A DNA stretch of 64,000 nucleotides, taken from Pseudomonas sp. Ant30-3 (GTDB taxonomy: Bacteria > Pseudomonadota > Gammaproteobacteria > Pseudomonadales > Pseudomonadaceae). The DNA lies in NCBI RefSeq assembly GCF_000690905.1, contig NZ_JMCL01000010.1, forward strand, positions 1 through 64,000. Reading direction: 5' to 3'. The notes below the pieces were generated by a model. The model saw only the letters and a list, made by a program, of their open reading frames with translations, was not told where the DNA came from and ran no database searches. Each line of letters begins with the position of its first letter. Position 1 is the first letter of the stretch. The position numbers and the translations under genes are program-made. Of this stretch, positions 25,676 to 35,491 are shown one piece after another.

Positions 25676-27595
25676 ATGAGCGAGGATCGAAGCAAAGCCA
25701 GCACCATCGAGGACGGGCGTTTACGCCTGCTGATCGATGCTGTGATTGACTATGCAATCTACATGCTGGATCCGGAAGGCATCATCACCAGCTGGAACGC
25801 AGGCGCCAGGCGGTTCAAGGGGTATGAGGAAGCCGAGATTCTCGGGCAACACTTTTCGCGGTTCTATACCGATGAAGATCGCCTTGTCGGGCTCCCGCAA
25901 CGCGCGCTGGACACGGCAATCCATGAGGGGCGTTTCGAAGGCGAAGGCTGGCGCGTGCGCAAAGATGGCACGCACTTCTGGTGCCACGTCGTGATCGATC
26001 CGATCTTTGCGGCCACCGGTGAACTGCTGGGTTTCGCCAAGATCACCCGGGACCTCACCGATCGCAAGATGGCCGAAGAGACCCTTAAACAGAGCGAGCA
26101 GCAGTTCCGGCTGCTGGTGCAGAGCGTCACCGACTACGCCATCTACATGCTCGCACCGGACGGTCGCCTGACCAATTGGAACCCAGGGGCTCAGCGGATC
26201 AAGGGCTACCGGCCGGAAGAGGTCATCGGCAAGCATTTTTCGCTGTTCTACACCCCCGAAGACCGTGCAGCGGGGGAGCCGCAGCGCACCCTCGACAGTG
26301 CCGTGCGCGAAGGTCGTTTTGAAAACAAGGGTTGGCGTGTGCGCAAGGATGGCACCCGGTTCATGGCTCACGTCGTCGTCGACCCGATTTGGGGTGAAAC
26401 CGGCACCTTGCTTGGTTTTGCCAAGATCACCCGGGACATTACTGAAGCGACGATTGCTCAGCAAACGCTGGAGAAAACCCGTGAAGCGCTGTTCCAGGCG
26501 CAGAAGATGCAGGCGATCGGACAGCTCAGCGGGGGCATCGCCCACGACTTCAACAATCTGCTGACGGTGATACTGGGCAATCTGGAAATCGTGCGCAAAC
26601 GTGTGGGCGACGACCCGCGCATTACCCGCCTGCTGGACAATGCCACACAAGGTGCCCAGCGCGGTGTTTCTCTGACTCAGCGGATGCTGGCCTTTGCCCG
26701 ACGTCAGGAGCTCAAGACTGAAGTGGTCGAAATACCCCAGCTGATTCTGGGTATCAGTGGTCTGTTGCGCAGTTCCCTAGGTCCTTCGGTTGTTCTGGAA
26801 ACGCAGTTCTCACCCACGCTTGAGCCGGTGATCGCGGACGTCAATCAGCTTGAACTGGCGGTGCTGAACCTGGCGACCAATGCTCGCGACGCCATGCCCC
26901 ATGGCGGCAAGATCATCATCAGTGCAAAAACCGAGGAGGCCGAGGGGCAGCCACAGTTGCCTCAGACGACCGGACGCTACGTCTGCCTGAGTGTGACTGA
27001 TACCGGGGAGGGCATGGACGAATCCACGCTGGCCATGGCCATGGACCCGTTTTTTACCACCAAGGGCGTAGGTAAAGGCACGGGGCTGGGGTTGTCGATG
27101 GTGCATGGCTTCACCGAACAACTGGGTGGCCGCTTCATTCTGAAGAGTCAGACGGACGAAGGCACGATCGCCGAATTGTGGCTGCCGGTATCAACCCGCG
27201 GTGTGCTAGCGACGTCGGCACCGGAAGAGGATGCGCCGCCGGTGCCTCGTTTATGTGTCCTGGTGGTGGACGACGACAGTCTGGTCCTGACCAGCACCAG
27301 TTTGTTGCTTGAAGACCTCGGGCATCGGGTGATCAGTGCAGTATCCGCCGCACAGGCTCTGAAAGTGTTTGACAGCGATCAGGCCGTCGATCTGGTGATC
27401 ACTGACATGGCCATGCCGCAGATGGACGGTGCACAGCTGGCACGAGAGATCAGAAATCTCAGGCCGGACCTGCCGATCATTCTCGCAACGGGCTACGCCG
27501 AGCGTCTGGAGGGCTTCGCAACGAAACTGCCGCGATTGTCGAAGCCGTTCACTCAGCTCAACCTTGTGGAGATCATTGCCACGACAATGAAGTGA
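25676..27595 (+). CDS. Hybrid sensor histidine kinase (PAS-PAS-HisKA-HATPase-REC)
   Basis: 639 residues, no membrane segment, so cytoplasmic. Two adjacent PAS domains (about 14-125 and 145-255) are strikingly alike: DYAIYML, a [18 protein letters not shown] pair, [15 protein letters not shown] and [15 protein letters not shown]. Then come a HisKA domain with His290 in [12 protein letters not shown], an HATPase domain ([27 protein letters not shown]) and a C-terminal receiver with VVDDD and phospho-acceptor Asp577 ([11 protein letters not shown]). A hybrid of this kind passes phosphate to a separate Hpt or regulator; none is next to it. GTGAGAG precedes the ATG. Confidence 0.93.
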   Translation: MSEDRSKASTIEDGRLRLLIDAVIDYAIYMLDPEGIITSWNAGARRFKGYEEAEILGQHFSRFYTDEDRLVGLPQRALDTAIHEGRFEGEGWRVRKDGTHFWCHVVIDPIFAATGELLGFAKITRDLTDRKMAEETLKQSEQQFRLLVQSVTDYAIYMLAPDGRLTNWNPGAQRIKGYRPEEVIGKHFSLFYTPEDRAAGEPQRTLDSAVREGRFENKGWRVRKDGTRFMAHVVVDPIWGETGTLLGFAKITRDITEATIAQQTLEKTREALFQAQKMQAIGQLSGGIAHDFNNLLTVILGNLEIVRKRVGDDPRITRLLDNATQGAQRGVSLTQRMLAFARRQELKTEVVEIPQLILGISGLLRSSLGPSVVLETQFSPTLEPVIADVNQLELAVLNLATNARDAMPHGGKIIISAKTEEAEGQPQLPQTTGRYVCLSVTDTGEGMDESTLAMAMDPFFTTKGVGKGTGLGLSMVHGFTEQLGGRFILKSQTDEGTIAELWLPVSTRGVLATSAPEEDAPPVPRLCVLVVDDDSLVLTSTSLLLEDLGHRVISAVSAAQALKVFDSDQAVDLVITDMAMPQMDGAQLAREIRNLRPDLPIILATGYAERLEGFATKLPRLSKPFTQLNLVEIIATTMK

Positions 27596-27686
27596 CGAGA
27601 CACCATCGGGCGCTCCGGGACAACGGCACTGAATCTTTCGCCGTCGTGCCGCTCACAATATTACGGCCCTGCGGAGCGCTTCAATC

Positions 27687-28211
27687 ATGAACAATCTCAC
27701 TGGAAATTCGCTGATTCAGCTGTTTTTTGAAGACGACGGGCAGACGCCGAATAGCCGTCTGCCGGTGCTGATCTATAAAAACGTCGGGCTTGATTCAGCG
27801 GACAAAGCCAGCGCATTCGAAGCCTTGTTCAGCGCCAACCACTGGCCTGCACAATGGCGCGCGCAGGTGTTTGACTATCACCACTACCACTCGAATTCGC
27901 ACGAAGTTCTAGGCATCGCCAAAGGCCGGGCACGATTGAAGCTCGGCGGTCCGAACGGGACGGAGCACGAGGTGGGAGAGAGTGACGTGTTGATACTGCC
28001 GGCCGGCACTGGCCACTGCAGCCTGCAGCAAAGCGCGGATTTTCTGGTGGTGGGTGCCTATCCTGTAGGTCAGGAGGACTACGACATCCAGCGCCCCGAC
28101 CCGGATACCCACGATGCATCCATTGTCCGAATTTCCAAAGTGGCGTGTCCCGTAACTGATCCGGTCTACGGGGGCACAGGCCCTTTGGTCGAAACCTGGC
28201 TTGCCGGCTGA
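27687..28211 (+). CDS. Cupin domain protein (YjlB-like)
   Basis: 174 residues. A single cupin with HHYHSNSHEVLGIAKGRARLKLGG and a second motif GDVLILPAGTGH-like stretch (SDVLILPAGTGHCSL); three histidines and a glutamate are in place for metal binding. Resembles Bacillus YjlB and related proteins of unknown reaction. GGAG is about 11 nt before the ATG. It sits between the hybrid kinase and a membrane protein on the same strand but with gaps of 91 and 43 bp, so cotranscription is only possible. Confidence 0.85.
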   Translation: MNNLTGNSLIQLFFEDDGQTPNSRLPVLIYKNVGLDSADKASAFEALFSANHWPAQWRAQVFDYHHYHSNSHEVLGIAKGRARLKLGGPNGTEHEVGESDVLILPAGTGHCSLQQSADFLVVGAYPVGQEDYDIQRPDPDTHDASIVRISKVACPVTDPVYGGTGPLVETWLAG

Positions 28212-28254
28212 ACTTGTCGGCTGCCGGTTCTTCTAACCCCTTTCGATTTCGTGC

Positions 28255-28800
28255 GTGATTCCCGTGCCAAAAATACTGACTGAAATTCCTCTGGAAGAAG
28301 CCCTGTCCGAGCACAACGCCAAAATGTTTGGCTCACCCAAAGAGCGCCTGGACTTCTATCGGCGAGAAATTCAATACGAAACCAGCATCCTGGCCAATCG
28401 CACCGATGCTTACCTGACCGCGCAATCCTTTCTGGTGATTGCCTTCGCGTCGTGCATGGCTAACCTTAACCCGGAGTGGGGGAAATTGTTTACGCTGGTA
28501 GTGCCGCCGTTTTTGGCACTGCTCGGTGTCCTCAGTTCATTGAATGCATGGCCTGGCATTCGCGCCGCTTACGACATCATCGACCACTGGCATTTCAAAC
28601 AGAGCGAACTGCTGCGCAGTGAACCGGTGATGGGGGCGGCTTATGACGAGTCACCGTTGTTCAGTGAGATGGAGTCATCGCACAAGGGCTATCGCAAGTC
28701 GTTGTTGTTTTCTGTACGCACGCCGTGGATCTTCGCCACGTTCTGGATAATGCTGGGTTTTTACGGGTTTTATATTCAAGTGACCGATCCATTGAATTAA
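28255..28800 (+). CDS. Hypothetical membrane protein
   Basis: 181 residues. The N-terminal ~50 are hydrophilic (ERLDFYRREIQYETS), then two close membrane helices (FLVIAFASCMANL and LFTLVVPPFLALLGVLSSL), a charged loop of about 60 residues, and a final helix (PWIFATFWIMLGFYGFYI). The family was not recognised. The start is unsure: GTG at 28255 and GTG at 28264 are both in frame, and neither has a clear ribosome site. A REP-like half element follows. Confidence 0.65.
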   Translation: MIPVPKILTEIPLEEALSEHNAKMFGSPKERLDFYRREIQYETSILANRTDAYLTAQSFLVIAFASCMANLNPEWGKLFTLVVPPFLALLGVLSSLNAWPGIRAAYDIIDHWHFKQSELLRSEPVMGAAYDESPLFSEMESSHKGYRKSLLFSVRTPWIFATFWIMLGFYGFYIQVTDPLN

Positions 28801-28811
28801 AACGCAAACCT

Positions 28812-28853
28812 GTAGCAGCTGGCGAAGCCTGTGTCCGCTTCGCCACTGCCACA
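28812..28853. repeat. REP-like half element (GTAG family, degenerate)
   Basis: GTAGCAGCTGGCGAAGCCTG then TGTCCGCTTCGCCACTGCCA. It starts with GTAG and has an imperfect stem (TGGCGAAGC with GCTTCGCCA). It lies between two convergent genes. Confidence 0.65.
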
Positions 28854-28868
28854 GGGGCATAACGTCAC

Positions 28869-29345
28869 TTACGCCGCCAGATTGCTCGCACTCATTTCTT
28901 TCTTGTACTGCGCTTTCATTTTTTCCATCTCGGCACCCAGCTCTTCCAGGGTAGCGTTGCCCAACAGCTTCTTCGCCTGCGGGAACATTTCCTCTTCCTC
29001 TTCTTCAATGTGGTGCTCAAGCAGTTCCTTGACCACTTTCACACGACCGGAAAATTCGAGGCTGCCCGGATCAGTCTTCTTCAGGTCGGGCAGCACGAGC
29101 GCGTCCACAGTGCGGTGCTCTTCCTTCGCTTCGTAATACATAATGTCCTGCTCTTTGCCGCCAGCCTCTTTGAAAGCGGGATAAAGAATTTCTTCTTCAA
29201 GACGAGTATGAATAGTGATCTCCATTTCCAGTTTGGCGAGCAGATCAGTGCGTTTTTTCACACCTCGCTCGGTGGACTCGCTTAGTTGAGTGAGAATGGC
29301 TTTTACGCGTTCATGGTCGGCTTTCAACAGGTCAATGGCGTTCAT
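28869..29345 (-). CDS. Hemerythrin domain protein
   Basis: 158 residues of four-helix HHE type. The iron ligands are visible as LKADHERV, IHTRLEEEILYP, KEEHRTVD and ELLEHHIEEEEEEMFP. Bacterial members bind a di-iron centre and act in oxygen, nitric oxide or iron handling. The start at 29345 (MNAIDLLKADH) was preferred to 29363 by homologue alignment; GAGAG is 9 nt upstream. Monocistronic, convergent with the membrane protein gene. Confidence 0.9.
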   Translation of the reverse strand: MNAIDLLKADHERVKAILTQLSESTERGVKKRTDLLAKLEMEITIHTRLEEEILYPAFKEAGGKEQDIMYYEAKEEHRTVDALVLPDLKKTDPGSLEFSGRVKVVKELLEHHIEEEEEEMFPQAKKLLGNATLEELGAEMEKMKAQYKKEMSASNLAA

Positions 29346-29685
29346 GGTCGAATCTCTCATCAAGTCAGGGTTGAGCGCGAACGGTCTCTGGGCCGAATGT
29401 CGCTCTTACTGACAGAGCATATGCCGTGCCGCTTTTTAGAAATTCAAAATACTAAGCTATTTCAACAAGTTAGCCGGCCAGGAGATTACGCCCCTTCGTG
29501 CAGGTTGCATGAGCCTGTAATTTGACTCATGCAGTTCGCGGCTGCGCTCCAACAGACAGTTACCGGTCAAATTACCCGGCCGCACCGCTGATCAGATTCG
29601 CCATATTTCCAACTGAACTCGCGCCTCGCCGTTGCTCCCTTAATACAGACAACCGATGTCTTTATTGACCAGCGAGGAAGCAGCC
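29346..29685. other. Divergent intergenic region, no gene seen
   Basis: This 340-bp stretch separates the divergent hemerythrin and alcohol dehydrogenase genes and must hold both promoters. It is AT-richer near 29430-29470. No clear -35/-10 pair, repeat or small gene could be identified by eye. GAGGAAG for the dehydrogenase lies at its right edge. Confidence 0.5.
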
Positions 29686-30912
29686 ATGCGTGCGATGACT
29701 TACCACGGAGCACATGACGTCAGGATTGAAACCGTGCCCGATCCCGTTATAGAAGCACCCGACGATATCATTCTGCGCGTCACGGCCACCGCCATCTGTG
29801 GATCTGACTTGCACCTGTACCGTGGGAAGATTCCGACCGTTGAACACGGTGATATTTTCGGTCACGAGTTTATGGGCATCGTCGAGGAAACCGGCAAGGA
29901 CGTGACGGCCGTCCAGCGCGGGGATCGAGTCGTCATCCCGTTCGTTATCGCCTGCGGCGATTGCTTCTTCTGCCAGCAGGAGCAGTTCGCCTGCTGCGAA
30001 ACCACCAACAGCGGCCCTGGTGCGAGTCTCAACAAGAAAATCATTCCGCCACCGGCAGCCTTGTTTGGTTTTAGTCGTTTGTACGGTGGCGTGCCTGGTG
30101 GCCAGGCTGAGTTGGTCAGAGTGCCGAAGGCCAATACCGGTCCTTTCAAGGTCCCTGGCACACTGGCGGACGAAAAAGTGTTGTTCCTCTCGGACATCCT
30201 TCCGACTGCCTGGCAAGCGGTCCTCAATGCAGGCGTAGGACAGGGTTCAAGTTTGGCCATCTACGGTGCCGGACCGGTTGGATTGTTGAGCGCTGCATGC
30301 GCAAGAATGCTGGGTGTCGACCAGATTTTCATGGTCGATCACCACGACTATCGGCTGGCTTACGCGCAGAAGACCTACGGGGTGATCCCGATCAATTTTG
30401 ATGATGACGACGATCCTGCCGATACGATCATCCGTCAAACGGCGGGCAGCCGTGGGGTGGATGCCGTAATTGATGCAGTGGGATTCGAGGCCAAGGGCAG
30501 TACAACCGAAACCATCCTGGCCACGCTGAAACTGGAAGGCAGCAGCGGTAAGGCCTTGCGCCAATGCATCGCCGCCGTGCGTCGTGGCGGGGTCGTCAGT
30601 GTGCCGGGCGTTTATACCGGGTTTATTCACGGGTTCCTGTTTGGCGATGCGTTCGACAAAGGCCTGACATTCAAGATGGGTCAGACCCACGTGCAGCGTT
30701 ATTTGCCGGAATTGCTCGGGTACATTGAAACCGGCCGTCTGCAACCGGACGCGATCATTTCGCACCGGATGTCGCTGGAGCAGGTCGCCGAAGGTTACAA
30801 GATGTTCGACAAAAAACAGGAAGAGTGCCGCAAGGTCATCCTGACCCCGGGATCGAGCGATGTGCCGCTGACTGAGAACATTGCTGATGTGGCGCCGGTC
30901 CCCGCCATGTAA
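29686..30912 (+). CDS. Zinc-dependent alcohol dehydrogenase (formaldehyde-dehydrogenase-like MDR)
   Basis: 408 residues of the medium-chain dehydrogenase family. Catalytic-zinc ligands are in [10 protein letters not shown] and [10 protein letters not shown]; the structural-zinc cysteines are [15 protein letters not shown]. The nucleotide-binding motif is [11 protein letters not shown]. The length and the insert after the structural zinc match the glutathione-independent formaldehyde dehydrogenase-like group rather than classic ADH. GAGGAA sits 6 nt before the ATG at 29686; the extension to 29656 is rejected. Substrate is not determined. Followed by an inverted repeat that may end transcription. 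Confidence 0.9.
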   Translation: MRAMTYHGAHDVRIETVPDPVIEAPDDIILRVTATAICGSDLHLYRGKIPTVEHGDIFGHEFMGIVEETGKDVTAVQRGDRVVIPFVIACGDCFFCQQEQFACCETTNSGPGASLNKKIIPPPAALFGFSRLYGGVPGGQAELVRVPKANTGPFKVPGTLADEKVLFLSDILPTAWQAVLNAGVGQGSSLAIYGAGPVGLLSAACARMLGVDQIFMVDHHDYRLAYAQKTYGVIPINFDDDDDPADTIIRQTAGSRGVDAVIDAVGFEAKGSTTETILATLKLEGSSGKALRQCIAAVRRGGVVSVPGVYTGFIHGFLFGDAFDKGLTFKMGQTHVQRYLPELLGYIETGRLQPDAIISHRMSLEQVAEGYKMFDKKQEECRKVILTPGSSDVPLTENIADVAPVPAM

Positions 30913-30940
30913 GTTGAATGCCTGGCCCGGGTACTAAAAA

Positions 30941-31004
30941 GCAGGAGCCAGGCTTACCGGCGAAGACAGTTCAAATCGTCTTCGCCGGCAAGTCTGGCTC
31001 CTAC
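30941..31004. repeat. Inverted REP pair, possible transcript end
   Basis: GCAGGAGCCAGGCTTACCGG followed by CGAAGAC (30941-30967) is mirrored by GTCTTCGCCGGCAAGTCTGG followed by CTCCTAC (30978-31004), about 25 bp arms with a 10-bp loop. It belongs to the GTAGGAGC-type REPs (compare 35492-35579). It lies between two convergent genes. Confidence 0.8.
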
Positions 31005-31008
31005 ACGT

Positions 31009-31305
31009 TCATGCTCTGGATTCGTACGAATGCGCCGGACGTTGCATGAGCGGTGGGGCCGTGGTCACCGCCGGGAAATCCTCATTCAGCAAGCGCAAAT
31101 GTTCGATGGCTTCCTCGTACTTCAAATCCGCTTTCCTGCGCATGGCCTGGTATCGGTCGAACTGTTCAGCATCGAGGTCACTGCCCTCAAGCAGTTCGAA
31201 TGCGCTGTTACTCAGCGCCTGAGCTTCTTCGAACAGATGGCGATTACGATCAAGGGCAAACGCCCGGCAAGCGGTGATTTCGTCGCGGGTGGAATAATGG
31301 ATCAT
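31009..31305 (-). CDS. Hypothetical protein
   Basis: 98 residues, mostly helical and highly charged: LDRNRHLFEEAQALSNSAFE, then FDRYQAMRRKADLKYEEAIEHLRLL. No signal or membrane segment. The ATG at 31305 has AAGGTG 6 nt upstream; the extension to 31344 is less likely. Family not recognised. It stands alone between an antiporter gene and the alcohol dehydrogenase. Confidence 0.7.
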   Translation of the reverse strand: MIHYSTRDEITACRAFALDRNRHLFEEAQALSNSAFELLEGSDLDAEQFDRYQAMRRKADLKYEEAIEHLRLLNEDFPAVTTAPPLMQRPAHSYESRA

Positions 31306-31486
31306 GTCGGGCACCTTTGATGTAGAGGTTCCTTCACAGGCCATCGCCTCAGGAACCGGACCGGAGAATTCCCACCCCGCGCGGGCAGGGCAGTGATAAA
31401 GGTATGACCGGTCAAGTTGCCGAAGGATTGCAATTTTATGAACGTAAAAACTTGATCAATTCAAACGTAAATGAGCTGAACCGACA

Positions 31487-32830
31487 TCAAGCTTTTCGTT
31501 TCTTGCGCTGCTCATACCGAGCAAGTATCGGCTGCGTACTGATGCCGTGGACGAGGATGCTCAGCGCAACGACCGACAGCGTGAGGTTTAGGCACACGTT
31601 CGCTACCGACGGCTCCAGCCCATGGTTCAAGGCATAGAACAGATAGTACAGGCTGCCGATCCCGCGGATACCGAACCAGCCAATCAGCATTCGCTGACGC
31701 ATCGGCAGCAAACCGCCCCAGGGCATCGCGATCACGCAGAGCGGGCGAATCAGGCAGAACAACACGGCGGCGATCGGCAGCGCTCGCCAGTCCCAATGCG
31801 AGATCAGAATCACCCCGAGCAAGGTGACGAGGAACACCTCCATCGCCCGCTCCACCAAGCCACCAAAAGCCAGCATGTCGCTCATCATGATCCCGGCGGC
31901 GACCTGGCTGTCTTGCAGATTTTGCGTGTCGCCATGCACGGCGTTTTGCGGGTCGACGTCCAGGTGGCCAACCACGGGTTGCACGAGATGCTCGGCAGGT
32001 ACTTCGTCGTCGCCGGTGGAGTTGACTTCCTCATGGCGCAAGGCGAGGCCCGCGGCAAATACCGACAAAAATCCATAACCATGAACTGCTTCGGCGCCGA
32101 CATACGCCAAAGCAATCAACGCGAGGGCCAGGTAATCATTCGGGGAGAGGGTGCTGTCTTCATTCTTGATGCGCAGGGTCAAGGTCAATCGGCCGATACC
32201 GCGCCCCATAAGATAACCCGTGAGAAACCCTGCCGGGACGGCCCACAGTAAGTCGCGCAGCGCCCAGGCGCAGATCCAGCCGGTGCCCCCGTCGTGTTGC
32301 AACATCAGCAAACCGAGGATCACGAACGGGAAAGCAATGCCGTCGTTGAGTCCGGCTTCACCGGAAAGCCCGAAGCGCACGCTGTCGTCATCACGGGCGT
32401 CGTTCACTTGCACCAAAGCGGCTAACACCGGATCGGTGGGGGCGAGGATCGAGCCGATCAACACCGACGCGCCCCATGACAGTCCAAAGCAATAATGCAA
32501 CAACAGGCTAACGCCGCCGATTGTCAGCACCATCACCGGCCCCGCCAGACCGTAAGCGACTCGCCAGGTTTTATCTCTGAGCGGCAGGCGCAGTTTCAGG
32601 CCGCAGACGAACAGCGAAAAAAGCACCGCGACTTCCGTGAGGTGCTCCATCCAGACAGCCGCATCGTCAGTATTCAGTTCAAGAAAACCCAGACCCGAGG
32701 GGCCGATGGCAATCCCCAGCACCAGGCACACCGCCGAGGTCGTCACGGGCATCCAGCGCAGGTGAGATGAAGTCAGCGCCAGCGTCAACAGCACCGCACC
32801 GAGTACGGCAACCCATACCACGAAACTCAC
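31487..32830 (-). CDS. Cation:proton antiporter (CPA1/NhaP-like)
   Basis: 447 residues with about 12 membrane helices. The CPA core is visible as LIGSILAPTDPVLAALVQ and GEAGLNDGIAFPFVILG, which hold the Asp pair and discontinuous helix of Na+/H+ antiporters. A hydrophilic stretch of about 50 residues (around DDEVPAEHLVQPV) interrupts the later half and is unusual in length. It would exchange Na+ or K+ for protons at the inner membrane. The start is GTG at 32830 with a weak site, so it is not certain. Confidence 0.88.
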   Translation of the reverse strand: MSFVVWVAVLGAVLLTLALTSSHLRWMPVTTSAVCLVLGIAIGPSGLGFLELNTDDAAVWMEHLTEVAVLFSLFVCGLKLRLPLRDKTWRVAYGLAGPVMVLTIGGVSLLLHYCFGLSWGASVLIGSILAPTDPVLAALVQVNDARDDDSVRFGLSGEAGLNDGIAFPFVILGLLMLQHDGGTGWICAWALRDLLWAVPAGFLTGYLMGRGIGRLTLTLRIKNEDSTLSPNDYLALALIALAYVGAEAVHGYGFLSVFAAGLALRHEEVNSTGDDEVPAEHLVQPVVGHLDVDPQNAVHGDTQNLQDSQVAAGIMMSDMLAFGGLVERAMEVFLVTLLGVILISHWDWRALPIAAVLFCLIRPLCVIAMPWGGLLPMRQRMLIGWFGIRGIGSLYYLFYALNHGLEPSVANVCLNLTLSVVALSILVHGISTQPILARYEQRKKRKA

Positions 32831-32876
32831 GATGCGTAATCGCCTGAGATTGTCGGAATGTATCGGACCACGCTAA

Positions 32877-33488
32877 TCAACCGACTGTCGCGCGTACGTA
32901 TTCTGGCGTCAGGACGTTGAACCAGAGCAGAATCATTTCAACCAGAATGGTCACCAGCACCAACAACCCCACACCCCACACACAGGCTGCATTCAGCAGG
33001 CCTTGCTGTTTGCGTTCATGCATGAAGGTTGGCAACCCCACGAACAGCAGGAAGGTGGAATAAGCCCCGGCGGCGCCCAGCACGATGATGGCCAGCCAGC
33101 GACTTGGGTACAGCCCTGCGATGCCAGCCAGGAAAAAGGGTGTCGCGGTGTAGGCCGCAAAACCGATGCACTGGTTGAGGGTTGGGCGCGAGTCAAAGGC
33201 GCGGGACATCCAGCGAATGAACATACCCATCAGCACTACGCCGATGATGATGGTCAGGTAGAGCATGACGCACAGCTGAAGAGCGCTGCTGGTGCTCAGT
33301 TTGACGGTCTCGTTTTCCGCCAGGCTCCAACCGACATAGGTGGTGCCGATAAACAGACACACAGCTGGAATCAGGGCAAGTAACAACAAATGGGCGAGGT
33401 AATGGCGCGGGTGCGCTTCCTCTTCCTTGCGAATATCCGTCCACGCGAAATTCGGTTGGGTGAACAGCTTGACGATGGGTGCGGACAT
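32877..33488 (-). CDS. Yip1-family inner-membrane protein
   Basis: 203 residues with five membrane helices (LLALIPAVCLFIGTTYVGW, LCVMLYLTIIIGVVLMGMF, YTATPFFLAGIAGLY and two more). The N-terminal motif LFTQPNFAWTDIRKEEE is the usual Yip1 (PF04893) opening in proteobacteria. Function unknown. AGGAGG stands 6 nt before the ATG, a strong site. It lies 46 bp upstream of the antiporter gene on the same strand and may be cotranscribed with it. Confidence 0.88.
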   Translation of the reverse strand: MSAPIVKLFTQPNFAWTDIRKEEEAHPRHYLAHLLLLALIPAVCLFIGTTYVGWSLAENETVKLSTSSALQLCVMLYLTIIIGVVLMGMFIRWMSRAFDSRPTLNQCIGFAAYTATPFFLAGIAGLYPSRWLAIIVLGAAGAYSTFLLFVGLPTFMHERKQQGLLNAACVWGVGLLVLVTILVEMILLWFNVLTPEYVRATVG

Positions 33489-33656
33489 GACGACCTCCTG
33501 ATCTGGATCGGCCTGTGACAGAAGCCGCTTAAGGTATTGAGGTCTGAATTTCCTTTGGGGTTCATTTTTTCATTGGGCAATGAGCTGGACTGCAATGGAC
33601 GGAATGATTAATTGCAGTCGAGGTCAACCGAGCAGCTCTCACTTTGGAAAATTGCC

Positions 33657-34157
33657 ATGTCTCTTAGTGAATCGGTTGTCGAATATTTGCGTGAAAATAG
33701 CCTGCTGCTGACCACTGCCGAATCCTGCACTGCCGGCAAAATCGTCACGTTATTGGCGGAAGTGCCACACAGTGGAGATCTGATCGAGAGCGGCTATGTG
33801 GTGTATTCCCCGGAGGCGAAGCAGCGGTTGCTCGGTGTTAATCCGTATACGATCGAAACCTTCAACCTGACCAGTTGTGAAGTGGCCAGGGAAATGGCCT
33901 TGGGCGCCTTGCGCGACAGCACTGCCAACGTGGCGGTGGCCACTACCGGCATTCTTGGGCCGGAGGATGTGGACGGCATTCCTGCAGGTACGGTGTGTTT
34001 CGCTTGGGCGTTTCAGACCGGGGAAGGACGCTGTGTGTTCAGTCGGCGCGAGCGGTTTTTTGGGACGCGGTGTGAGGTGCAACTGATGGCTGCAGAGCAT
34101 GCGCTGAGGGAGTTGGCGCATTTCCATCGGCGGGCGTTGGCGGGGGAGCGGGAGTAG
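33657..34157 (+). CDS. CinA-like nicotinamide-nucleotide amidohydrolase (PncC family)
   Basis: 166 residues, equal to a free-standing CinA C-terminal domain. TTAESCTAGKIVTLLAEVPH and VVYSPEAKQRLLGV match the active-site region, with ATTGILGPEDVDGIPAGTV after it. The enzyme deamidates nicotinamide mononucleotide to nicotinate mononucleotide in the pyridine cycle. The start at 33657 gives the family N-terminus; the ribosome site is weak. It is followed by the tandem REP array. A second pncC or cinA elsewhere cannot be excluded. Confidence 0.88.
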   Translation: MSLSESVVEYLRENSLLLTTAESCTAGKIVTLLAEVPHSGDLIESGYVVYSPEAKQRLLGVNPYTIETFNLTSCEVAREMALGALRDSTANVAVATTGILGPEDVDGIPAGTVCFAWAFQTGEGRCVFSRRERFFGTRCEVQLMAAEHALRELAHFHRRALAGERE

Positions 34158-34212
34158 AGCCTTAGGCGTAGGCCAGACACTTCGCGTAGTTCTGGAGAGA
34201 AGAGGTGACTGC

Positions 34213-34488
34213 TGTGCAGCCGGACGCGGCCTTCGGCAGCTGCTACAAGGCTGTGAACGGCGCAAGACCTGTAGCAGCCGGACGCAGGCTGCGACAGCTG
34301 CTACAAGGCTGTGAACGGCGCAAAACCTGTAGCAGCCGGACGCAGCCTTCGGCAGCTGCTACAAGGCTGTGAACGGCGCAAAACCTGTAGCAGCCGGACG
34401 CAGCCTTCGGCAGCTGCTACAAGGCTGTGAGCGGCGCAAAACCTGTAGCAGCTGGCGCAGCCTGCGTCCGGCTGCGCAGCAGTCGTAA
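34213..34488. repeat. Tandem array of REP pairs, 58-bp period
   Basis: GTAG starts recur at 34271, 34329, 34387 and 34445, exactly 58 bp apart, with a degenerate first copy at about 34213. Each unit reads GTAGCAGCCGGACGCAGCCT, then TCGGCAGCTGCTAC, then a constant spacer AAGGCTGTGAACGGCGCAAA. Each is itself a near-palindrome. The last unit changes to a different REP variant (TGGCGCAGCCTGCGTCCGG). The array fills the gap between convergent genes. Confidence 0.93.
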
Positions 34489-34520
34489 AATCCGAAGGTG
34501 GACACAGCAGTCGCAAAGAC

Positions 34521-35378
34521 CTACAGCATCGGCTTACCGCCGGTGATGCCATAGCGCTGACCGGTGATGTAACTCGCCTCATCCGACGCCAGCAATACGT
34601 AAATCGGCGCCACTTCCACCGGTTGGCCCGGACGACCCAGTGGCGTCTCTGCGCCAAAATTTTGCACCTCTTCGTCCGGCATCGTCGAGACGATCAGCGG
34701 CGTCCAGATCGGCCCCGGGGCTACGCAGTTCACCCGGATATTCTTCGGCCCCAGAATCTGCGCCAGCCCACCGGTAAAGTTGGCGATCGCGCCTTTGGTC
34801 GTGGCATACGCGAGGAGGGAAGGTTTGGGCATGTCGGAATTGACTGAACTGGTGTTGATGATCGAGCTGCCGGGTTGCATGTGCTTCAGCGCGGCCTGAC
34901 AGATGCGGAAAATGGCTGTGATATTGACGTCGAACGTCATCACCCATTCCTCATCGGGGATGTCTTCGAAGTTTTCATGGGTCATCTGGAAAGCGGCGTT
35001 GTTGACCAGCACATCAATGCGACCAAAGCGCTCGACGGTTTTATCGACGAGTGCCTGGCACTGCTCTTTTTGCGCCAGGTCACCCGGCAGCAACAGGCAC
35101 TGACGCCCGGCTTGCTCGACCCAACGTGCGGTTTCCTGGGCGTCTTCCTGTTCGTTGAGGTAGGCGACCACGACATCAGCGCCTTCACGGGCAAATGCAA
35201 TGGCGACCGCACGACCGATTCCGCTGTCGGCCCCGGTGATCAGGGCAATCTTGCCTTCCAGCCGGCCCGAACCTTTGTAACTTTGCTCGCCGCAATCCGG
35301 GTACGGGTCCATTTTTTTCTGGGAGCCGGGGACGGGCTGAGTCTGTTTCGGGAACGGTGGCTTTGGATAGTCGATCAT
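34521..35378 (-). CDS. SDR-family oxidoreductase (YghA-like)
   Basis: 285 residues. The N-terminal extension MIDYPKPPFPKQTQPVPG is characteristic of the YghA/YhdF/YhxC subgroup. The NADP-binding motif is TGADSGIGRAVA, then NNAAFQ, the catalytic Ser in NTSSVNS and the YATTK motif. Substrate unknown; often part of general stress responses. AGGAG is 7 nt before the ATG at 35378. The open frame continues to 35567 through a REP element, which is not coding. Confidence 0.92.
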   Translation of the reverse strand: MIDYPKPPFPKQTQPVPGSQKKMDPYPDCGEQSYKGSGRLEGKIALITGADSGIGRAVAIAFAREGADVVVAYLNEQEDAQETARWVEQAGRQCLLLPGDLAQKEQCQALVDKTVERFGRIDVLVNNAAFQMTHENFEDIPDEEWVMTFDVNITAIFRICQAALKHMQPGSSIINTSSVNSDMPKPSLLAYATTKGAIANFTGGLAQILGPKNIRVNCVAPGPIWTPLIVSTMPDEEVQNFGAETPLGRPGQPVEVAPIYVLLASDEASYITGQRYGITGGKPML

Positions 35379-35491
35379 CGGAATTCTCCTGTTCAAGGTA
35401 AACGAGCCAAAGGGTTGACCCATTCTTTTTGCCTTGAGTTCGGTTGGATTTACTGGAGCTGCCCAAAGCTCGAAACCATCGGGACACCGTT

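Noticed and set aside
34213..34488. Regular repeats that could be taken for a CRISPR array
   Set aside because: The 58-bp period has constant, not unique, spacers; the repeat is a REP palindrome starting with GTAG, and no cas genes are near.
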